From an uncultured Anaerolineae bacterium (GTDB lineage Bacteria; Chloroflexota; Anaerolineae; Anaerolineales; Villigracilaceae), in assembly GCA_903854805.1 (NCBI GenBank), contig CAINXK010000027.1, positions 1 through 11,579 on the forward strand: a stretch of DNA of 11,579 nt, read 5' to 3'. The notes under the pieces were generated by a model that saw only the letters and a list, made by a program, of their open reading frames with translations, did no database searches and had not been told where the DNA came from. Positions 6,776-11,579 of the stretch are shown piece by piece (position 1 is the first letter of the stretch; each line of letters begins with the position of its first letter). The position numbers were made by a program, and so were the translations under genes.

Positions 6776-7918
6776 TTACTTTTGCATTTCCCTGAGGGCG
6801 AGCAAACCAAAAATATAAAAAGCCACCGCCACCCCTGCCACCACAGGAAAACCAAATGACTTGTAGGTGAAAACCGCCAGAAGCGCGCCAACACCACGGC
6901 CAATAGAATGGCCCGTGAGGTTAAAAGACATGACTGTGGCGCGCGCACTCGGCATGACCTCCGTCATCATCGGCACATGACTGACCATGACGAATTCGAA
7001 GGTTATATAAAAGAAAAACAAACCCACCAATGCGCCAACTTCCGTCCGGCCAAGAAAAGGCAGCGCAATTGCTGAAATGGCGCTGGCAGACAACCCCAGT
7101 GCCAGGGCGCGTGGTTTGCCAAGACGATCCGTAAAAAGCGCCACCAAACCCTCACCCCCCAGTTCTGAGATTCCAATCACTGCCGAAGCCGCACCCAGGG
7201 CTGCTATTTTTAGGGCAAATCGGTCTTCCAGCCAGACACCAAATATCAAATTGACCATTTCATTGGACGCACTGGCCCACAGTCCAATACTGATGGCTGC
7301 CAGAGTGGAACGGTGGGTCAAAACTTTCCTGAAGTTTGCCCAGGGGCCTGTCGAAGGCGCATGGTGGGGGTCTTCGCTGGGAATGAGCCACCAAATGCCA
7401 ATAAACATCAACAGCCCCAAAATTGCCAATAGTGGGAAAGGAGCAGACCAGCCAAATCGGGCAATTAAGAGGCCCATCAATGGAATTCCGCCAATAAAAG
7501 CGAAGGACCATCCCATTTCCGTTACCGAGAGCGCCAGCCCACGTCTTTCATACGGCACACGGTCACCCAGAAAGGCTTGCATGGCGGGGTCAAATAGAAA
7601 TTTTCCGATCAGGGCCAACACTAGCGAAATCGACAGTGTGACTAGCGATGGGTGCACGGCAACCAGCCCAACCCCCAGGCTAAAAATAGCAACCCCAGCC
7701 AGCATCCCAAACTTGCGCCCGCGCTGATCAGAAATTGATGCAATAAAAGGGACAAAAATTCCGATGAAAAAGCGCGAAGAAACAACCAGCGAGAGAGTTG
7801 TAATATCCACTCCTAATCCGCGCGCAAATACCCCTAAAAAAGGGTAGGCCATACGGTGCATAGTGTTTAGCACAACTCGAATGACAGTGAAGATAGCAAG
7901 TTGAAGTTTTAATTTCAT
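6776..7918 (-). CDS. Major facilitator superfamily transporter, 12 helices
   Basis: This 380-residue inner-membrane protein is hydrophobic throughout and divides into two six-helix halves. The superfamily's motif A appears after helix 2 as SDQRGRKFG (63-71) and in a shorter form after helix 8 as FTDRLGKPRA (262-271), which supports the call directly. A PYERRGLAL segment (122-130) after helix 4 is also common in drug and metabolite exporters. The central cytoplasmic linker, about 180-205, contains a His/Pro-rich EDPHHAPSTGP stretch. Substrate cannot be inferred: there is no adjacent regulator or biosynthetic gene. The ATG at 7918 has only a weak A-rich upstream region in place of a ribosome binding site. 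The gene lies 105 nt downstream of the CcmC-like gene, with a hairpin between them, so it may be transcribed separately. Confidence 0.9.
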   Translation of the reverse strand: MKLKLQLAIFTVIRVVLNTMHRMAYPFLGVFARGLGVDITTLSLVVSSRFFIGIFVPFIASISDQRGRKFGMLAGVAIFSLGVGLVAVHPSLVTLSISLVLALIGKFLFDPAMQAFLGDRVPYERRGLALSVTEMGWSFAFIGGIPLMGLLIARFGWSAPFPLLAILGLLMFIGIWWLIPSEDPHHAPSTGPWANFRKVLTHRSTLAAISIGLWASASNEMVNLIFGVWLEDRFALKIAALGAASAVIGISELGGEGLVALFTDRLGKPRALALGLSASAISAIALPFLGRTEVGALVGLFFFYITFEFVMVSHVPMMTEVMPSARATVMSFNLTGHSIGRGVGALLAVFTYKSFGFPVVAGVAVAFYIFGLLALREMQK

Positions 7919-7961
7919 TGATGAATTCTTTTTGAAAAGCCACTAGCAGCAAATAAATAAC

Positions 7962-7996
7962 GGCTGTCGAATGGTTGATAAGACCACAAGACAGCC
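7962..7996 (-). terminator. Two-part hairpin between the CcmC-like gene and the transporter
   Basis: Reading the minus strand, GGCTGTC and GACAGCC form a perfect 7-bp outer stem. After a 3-by-3 internal loop, TGGT and ACCA form a 4-bp inner stem closing a 7-nt loop. It begins 27 nt after the TAG stop of the CcmC-like gene and is followed by GTTATTTATTT, which is only moderately U-rich. It could be a weak intrinsic terminator, or a leader structure for the transporter mRNA, whose start codon is about 43 nt downstream. Confidence 0.45.
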
Positions 7997-8000
7997 AGCA

Positions 8001-8006
8001 AGTATA
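8001..8006 (-). promoter_or_regulatory. Candidate -10 element for the transporter gene
   Basis: TATACT occurs on the minus strand at 8006-8001, just after the CcmC-like stop codon. Transcription starting about 7 nt later would put the whole 7962-7996 hairpin at the 5' end of the transporter leader. No clear -35 hexamer precedes it at 17 nt, so this is only a suggestion. Confidence 0.22.
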
Positions 8007-8023
8007 TTGTATTCAGACTAACT

Positions 8024-8656
8024 CTATTTTTTCGAAAACGAGAGCAACCAGCGAACCAAGAAATAAGCAGCCAGCCAGGTAAGCAAATTGAGGCCTACGA
8101 AGAAGCTGATAATCACATAATTACCCGAGTTAAAAATCGGTGAGGGCGGCGGATGCATGATATTCGCTGCTGTCGCAAATGTGACTCGCAAGACAACGAT
8201 ATAAGCAATATTTGCAGCGGCGGTCAGCATTTTGTTCCCGATGATCCATAGACCAGATTGCATCAGAACACCTACCACAGCAAATGTAAGCGCCAGGCGA
8301 AACCGAGGCTCGGCCAGGAATAGGCCATTCCAATTCGACTGCATAGCCCACAACGAAAGCGGCAGGTATGTCACCCAAAATACAATACCTGTGCGAGCGA
8401 GTGATTCCGACCAATTCAGAAAAATAGCCTTGCGCTGGCTGAGCATCGGCACGAAACGTCCCAACAGTCCGAGCACTCCAGCCGCAGCAGCAGCCATAAA
8501 CGCAATTTCTGCAGTCAGTACCCAGGCACCATGCAGATACACGATTCGCACATTGGATCCAAGGGCTTTCTCTTCCGGACCGAAGAAAGTGGCGATCACA
8601 ATTACGACAATTACACCAAGAAAGAAAAGCAAAGGGGATGTTTTTGGTTTGGACAT
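8024..8656 (-). CDS. Six-helix membrane protein, divergent CcmC-like (cytochrome c assembly fold)
   Basis: This 210-residue protein has six predicted membrane segments (about 8-24, 43-65, 88-105, 119-138, 142-163, 180-205). The NVRIVYLHGAWV block (35-46) resembles the RIMYIHVPAA region of CcmC, which delivers heme for cytochrome c maturation. Two histidines fall where CcmC has its heme ligands: H42 between helices 1 and 2, and H168 in IMHPPPSP between helices 5 and 6. The loop between helices 3 and 4, where CcmC has the tryptophan-rich WGxxWxWDxR heme motif, reads WNGLFLAEPR here: the first Trp and the Arg align, the other Trp residues are lost and Asp is replaced by Glu. The protein is shorter than CcmC (about 245). 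No ccmA, ccmB, ccmE or ccsA neighbour is present. It may be a diverged heme-handling protein or one that only keeps the fold. The family call is my alignment by eye. Confidence 0.55.
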   Translation of the reverse strand: MSKPKTSPLLFFLGVIVVIVIATFFGPEEKALGSNVRIVYLHGAWVLTAEIAFMAAAAAGVLGLLGRFVPMLSQRKAIFLNWSESLARTGIVFWVTYLPLSLWAMQSNWNGLFLAEPRFRLALTFAVVGVLMQSGLWIIGNKMLTAAANIAYIVVLRVTFATAANIMHPPPSPIFNSGNYVIISFFVGLNLLTWLAAYFLVRWLLSFSKK

Positions 8657-8839
8657 AGGCTAGATTTTACCTTAGTTAGCTTTTAGTGATAAACATCTGG
8701 ATAAATAGAATCGGCTTCGCCTGGGAACAATCAGCCAACGGGGTGGCTTACACCAAATCTTTACCAAACCTTCAAACATTCTGCACAAATTACCGTTGTT
8801 TGGATGCTATCATTTGGATAGTAAAAAAAGGAGATTCAA
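8657..8839. promoter_or_regulatory. Divergent intergenic region with promoter-like signals for both flanking genes
   Basis: This region separates the minus-strand CcmC-like gene from the plus-strand Asn/Gly-rich gene and contains no ORF I would support. On the plus strand TATCAT (8808-8813) is a fair -10 element, placing a start near 8820, about 20 nt before the ATG. It overlaps a small inverted repeat, CTATC-ATTTG-GATAG (8807-8821), and lies between two TTTGGAT copies 14 nt apart. AAGGAG (8828-8833) sits 6 nt before the ATG at 8840. On the minus strand TTGTTC and TATTTA are 17 nt apart and could serve the CcmC-like gene; an AAGG lies 13 nt before its ATG. The promoters are weak matches; the ribosome binding site on the plus strand is clear. 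Confidence 0.4.
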
Positions 8840-9340
8840 ATGAAAAAAACTTGGAAATGGATTGTTGGAATATTACTTGTACTAATCGTAGTTGGAGCAT
8901 TGGTAGCCGTGCCGTTAACCATGCGCAGTTATATGCTCGCGAACAATACAAACAACCCTGGTTTACTGGGAAATAATTGGAATAATGGTCCGATGATGGG
9001 CGGCAATAATGGTTGGCAGCATCCGCAAGTACCAGGCATGCAGGGCCAATTTGATAATCGCTCAGGCGCCGGTCGCGGGTTCAACCACGGGTTTGATAGG
9101 TTTTCTGATCGATATTCACCCTTCGGATTTGGGTTCATGCTCATCGGTGGATTTCTGCGCCTGATCCCCTTGGTCCTGTTTGGTCTGCTTCTCTTTGGCG
9201 TTTACCAGTTGGGCAAACGCTCTGGATTACGCGCCAACCTGGCACCTGCAACTATCGCACCACAGCCTACACCTGCCCCAAGACAGCCTACGGAACCTTC
9301 CGGGACCGGGCCAGACAACAGTGACGGTCCAGTAGTCTGA
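8840..9340 (+). CDS. Asn/Gly-rich two-helix membrane protein of unknown function
   Basis: This 166-residue protein is the only plus-strand gene here. It has a strong ribosome binding site (AAGGAG, 6 nt spacing). It starts with a Lys/Trp-rich MKKTWKW tip and a membrane helix at 8-27, which reads as an uncleaved signal anchor. The loop from about 35 to 95 is of low complexity, first Asn/Gly/Met-rich (NNTNNPGLLGNNWNNGPMMG, 35-54), then Gly/Arg/Phe/Asp-rich (75-95). A second helix spans 98-123, followed by a basic QLGKRSGLR step and a Pro/Thr-rich, then acidic tail (136-166). I do not recognise a catalytic motif or a named domain. The layout suggests both ends in the cytoplasm and the Asn/Gly loop outside, by the positive-inside rule. 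The gene is monocistronic, followed by a strong terminator. The ribosome binding site and biased composition argue it is a real gene. Confidence 0.82.
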   Translation: MKKTWKWIVGILLVLIVVGALVAVPLTMRSYMLANNTNNPGLLGNNWNNGPMMGGNNGWQHPQVPGMQGQFDNRSGAGRGFNHGFDRFSDRYSPFGFGFMLIGGFLRLIPLVLFGLLLFGVYQLGKRSGLRANLAPATIAPQPTPAPRQPTEPSGTGPDNSDGPVV

Positions 9341-9375
9341 TAAGGCTTGTTTAGTTCAGACCATCCTGAGTAAAT

Positions 9376-9418
9376 AATACAAAAGGGCGAAGGAACCAAT
9401 CCTTCGTCCTTTTGTATT
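9376..9418. terminator. Strong bidirectional hairpin terminator
   Basis: Arms at 9376-9394 and 9400-9418 form a 19-bp stem with a single G-T position and a 5-nt loop (ACCAA). The outer part of each arm is A/T-rich, AATACAAAAGG against CCTTTTGTATT, so on either strand the 3' arm carries a U-run within the stem. It lies 36 nt after the stop of the plus-strand membrane protein and about 30 nt after the stop of the minus-strand ABC permease, which converge here. It should therefore serve both. Confidence 0.85.
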
Positions 9419-9447
9419 TAATCTAGAATATGAACATACCCGGTTAC

Positions 9448-11220
9448 TTAAGCCTCACCCAACTTTGCCAACTTTCCCTCTGCCATTTTCAACGGCAGCC
9501 AGAGACAGATCCCATTAAAACTGACTCCAATAATGATTCCAACCGGGTAAGCATAATTCAATGGCTGATGAAAAGCGGCGGCAACCCACAAAGGGGCAAT
9601 GAATGATCCAAAAGCCAACGGCAAAAATATGCCGGTCAAAATCGACCCAAGGCAACCCATCTGACCTGAGTTTATCTTGCGTGGATCTTCCCAGGCTAAA
9701 TTTGCGCCGAGTGCACCGAAACCCAGCTGGATGCCATTCAACCCTGCCAGGCACATTGCCACCACCAGGAGCCCATATAAAAACCCGATCAAAGAAATAC
9801 CTTGCAATATGGATATACCTGTCAAGAAGAACCAACCCAGCCCCAGTGCCGGTAAATAGGCAACAATAAATTTCGCAGCAAGTAGATGCTCAGAACGCAG
9901 AGGTGCCGATTTCAACACCCAATACGTCTTTCCTTCACGCGAGATACCATTTCCAGAAAGCTGCCCCAGGATCATCCAACCCACAATTAACGACATACCC
10001 ACATTGCCGTACACCATCAAAGTCCGAAAAGATTCCATAAACCAGGCCGTTGACTCTCCCCGCTCAACCGGTGGCTGGGTTCCGCTACGAAATAACATGA
10101 AACTATAAAGCAGCCCAAAAATCAGCGGGCTGATCATCTGCGACATATGGCGCAAATCGCGGGTAAGGATCAGGAAATCTCTGCGCACAATGGCACGCAC
10201 AGGAACCGGGAATAATCGCTCGATCACTGCAGAAACAAATGCAGGTTTATCATTTGAAATTCTCCCAACCGGGGATGTTTTCTTTTTTGTTGAAACGACC
10301 TGCATGCGTGCCCATCCGGTGTAATACCAGCTTTCTGCCGTTATGAGCGAGAACCAAAAAACCGCAACGCACAACCCGAAAGCGAGAGTGACCAGCATAA
10401 TCCCCGAAATCCAACGACCTTCTCCCAAATCGACCAAACCGTTGCCAGCCCAATTGAGTGGTAACCAGGGCATGCTGACTTGTTTCGCCAGGTTAAAAAT
10501 TTTATCCAGCTGCGCAGGATTTGATCCCCCAGCCCGACCCAACGAGTTGCTCAAATTACCACTTTGGGAAACCACCATTGAAAAAAGCGCCCCAAAGAAT
10601 CCAAGAACTTCGGCTACACGCCTCGCTGGAAATACCCGAACTACGGCCATGACCAACAATGCAGAAAGACCAGCTGCCGCCAGGGTCATGCTAATCATCA
10701 TTATTAGCACGCCCGGATAATATATAAAGTTATAACCACCTGAAATTCCTAAACCATATAGCACTGGCAGGCCAAACAAAGCCATTAAGCTGAAGTTTGG
10801 AAGAACCGCCTGCAGCAACTTGGTGATAAAAACAGCCCGAACAGGTACCGGAACTGTCAGCAGAAAATCCATATCACCCGAAAGATAAAGGGCTTGTAAC
10901 AACACCCCAAAGCTGGTCAATAATATTCCGATAAACATCGTGCTGAGAACCAGAGCCGGCATAGCCTCCAGGAAAAAGCCTGCACCCGCACCCAGATATT
11001 TGACCGGCGCAGGAGAACGCAAAAATACCAACAACAGGGTACTGACCCAGAATATAAAGGCGGAAAACCCGAATATACCGGCCAAACCAATAACCGTCCA
11101 AATCTTGGTTTTGGTCTTTGCATGCCTGAAGCTGTTATAGTTGATTTGCCAACGCAAGCGCAGCAGTTTCAAAACTGCCGGAAGAATTTGCGTGGGAACA
11201 ACTCGTGCGGGTAGACTCAT
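9448..11220 (-). CDS. ABC-2 type exporter permease (ABC_tran_2-like), 590 residues
   Basis: This large integral membrane protein has about 12 hydrophobic segments in two halves (roughly 40-66 to 203-225, and 270-295 to 553-575), separated by a polar basic linker near 300-350. Two conserved-looking cytoplasmic blocks support the call: GDMDFLLTVPVPVRAVFITK (115-134) in the first half and GISREGKTYWVLKSAPLRSE (425-444) in the second. Both are typical of this exporter permease family, where they are thought to face the ATPase. An EDPRKINSG segment (511-519) follows. Its start codon overlaps the stop of the ATPase gene (ATGA), so the two are translationally coupled and should form one complex. Substrate is unknown; the family is distinct from the classical two-gene O-antigen exporters, so I do not link it to the polysaccharide operon 4 kb away. 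The family name is from pattern memory, not a search. Confidence 0.88.
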   Translation of the reverse strand: MSLPARVVPTQILPAVLKLLRLRWQINYNSFRHAKTKTKIWTVIGLAGIFGFSAFIFWVSTLLLVFLRSPAPVKYLGAGAGFFLEAMPALVLSTMFIGILLTSFGVLLQALYLSGDMDFLLTVPVPVRAVFITKLLQAVLPNFSLMALFGLPVLYGLGISGGYNFIYYPGVLIMMISMTLAAAGLSALLVMAVVRVFPARRVAEVLGFFGALFSMVVSQSGNLSNSLGRAGGSNPAQLDKIFNLAKQVSMPWLPLNWAGNGLVDLGEGRWISGIMLVTLAFGLCVAVFWFSLITAESWYYTGWARMQVVSTKKKTSPVGRISNDKPAFVSAVIERLFPVPVRAIVRRDFLILTRDLRHMSQMISPLIFGLLYSFMLFRSGTQPPVERGESTAWFMESFRTLMVYGNVGMSLIVGWMILGQLSGNGISREGKTYWVLKSAPLRSEHLLAAKFIVAYLPALGLGWFFLTGISILQGISLIGFLYGLLVVAMCLAGLNGIQLGFGALGANLAWEDPRKINSGQMGCLGSILTGIFLPLAFGSFIAPLWVAAAFHQPLNYAYPVGIIIGVSFNGICLWLPLKMAEGKLAKLGEA

Positions 11221-11579
11221 TTTAATATTCCGGCAATCTCTGCCACTTCGGCACCACCAGTGAGGCTCAGGAAGATATCCTCCAGGCTGGCCCCACCGGC
11301 AGTTTCGCCCAGGGTGCGTAGCTCATCCATCGTCCCAACCCCCACCAATTGGCCCTTATCAATGATCCCGATACGGTCACACATACGCTCAGCAATTTCC
11401 AGGATATGTGTAGATAACATCACCGCAGCGCCGCGATCTGCAATTTGGCGCAAGATATCTTTGATAAGACGGGCAGACTTGGGATCAAGCCCAACCGTAG
11501 GTTCATCAAGCACGAGCACACGCGGATCATGAATCAAAGCAGCAGAGAGCGAGGCTTTTTGTTGCATCCCATGGCTATA
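11217..11579 (-). CDS. ABC transporter ATP-binding protein, C-terminal 120 residues only
   Basis: The frame is open to the window edge, so the 5' part with Walker A and the Q-loop is missing and the true start is not visible. The first visible residues, YSHGMQQK, are the ABC signature in the SxGMxQ form common in ABC-2 exporters, where LSGGQ is usual elsewhere. Next come Walker B VLVLDEP, the D-loop GLDP and the H-loop histidine in STHIL, so the catalytic machinery that can be seen is intact. The last 60 residues form the short regulatory tail (CDRIGIIDKGQLVGVGTMDEL, then a Gly/Ala/Glu-rich end with SLEDIFLSLTGG), as in other drug- or peptide-type ABC-2 ATPases. It overlaps the permease gene by four bases (ATGA) and very probably energises it. 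Confidence 0.95.
   Translation of the reverse strand, partial: YSHGMQQKASLSAALIHDPRVLVLDEPTVGLDPKSARLIKDILRQIADRGAAVMLSTHILEIAERMCDRIGIIDKGQLVGVGTMDELRTLGETAGGASLEDIFLSLTGGAEVAEIAGILK

Noticed and set aside
7077..7727. Plus-strand open frame of 216 codons
   Set aside because: It is the complement of the transporter gene; its Ser/Pro/Ala/Arg-rich sequence is what the reverse of a hydrophobic gene gives.
11217..11579. Internal ATG at 11567 as the start of the ATPase
   Set aside because: The frame continues upstream to the window edge and the residues before that Met (YSHG) are part of the ABC signature motif, so the gene is truncated by the window.
1..11579. The polysaccharide operon and the ABC exporter as one export system
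   Set aside because: They are separated by more than 3 kb of unrelated genes, including a plus-strand unit and terminators, and the permease is not of the O-antigen exporter type.

Overview
The window reads as ordinary bacterial chromosome of middling GC content. It is gene-dense and almost entirely coded on the minus strand. I see no tRNA, rRNA, CRISPR array, insertion sequence or phage gene. The gene mix (an Anaerolineae-style polysaccharide locus with a FemAB-type protein, a DUF3592 protein, a large ABC-2 exporter permease and an orphan CcmC-like protein) would fit a Chloroflexota bacterium. That is an impression from gene content only; no marker gene here settles it.

Region 1 (1-5565, minus) is a cell-surface polysaccharide operon. 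In transcription order it encodes an ExoA-like family 2 glycosyltransferase, a WbaP-type phosphoglycosyltransferase that primes undecaprenyl phosphate, a UDP-sugar 4-epimerase, a membrane-anchored UDP-GlcNAc 4,6-dehydratase-type protein (CapD/WbpM/PglF family), and the first 93 residues of a FemAB-type aminoacyltransferase that runs off the window. Gaps are 3 nt, a 1-nt overlap, 25 nt and 24 nt, so the genes are almost certainly cotranscribed. The logic is coherent: two enzymes remodel UDP-sugars, one loads the first sugar-1-phosphate onto the lipid carrier, one extends it, and the FemAB protein may add an amino acid to the cell wall or to an amino sugar.

Region 2 (5783-6653, minus) is a small pair: a DUF3592 membrane protein with a probable TTG start, then a RidA enamine/imine deaminase with its key residues intact.

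Region 3 (6776-8656, minus) holds a 12-helix major facilitator transporter and, upstream of it, a six-helix protein. The latter matches the CcmC heme-handling fold in topology and histidine placement but has a degraded tryptophan-rich motif. A long imperfect hairpin lies between them.

Region 4 (8657-9447) is a divergent intergenic region, then the only plus-strand gene, a two-helix Asn/Gly-rich membrane protein, closed by a strong bidirectional hairpin terminator.

Region 5 (9448-11579, minus) is an ABC-2 type exporter: the C-terminal third of the ATPase (its start lies beyond the window) overlapping by ATGA with a 590-residue permease.

I found no convincing new multi-gene system. The best leads are the orphan CcmC-like protein with its altered WWD motif and the tyrosine in the dehydratase active site where PglF/WbpM-type enzymes carry methionine.
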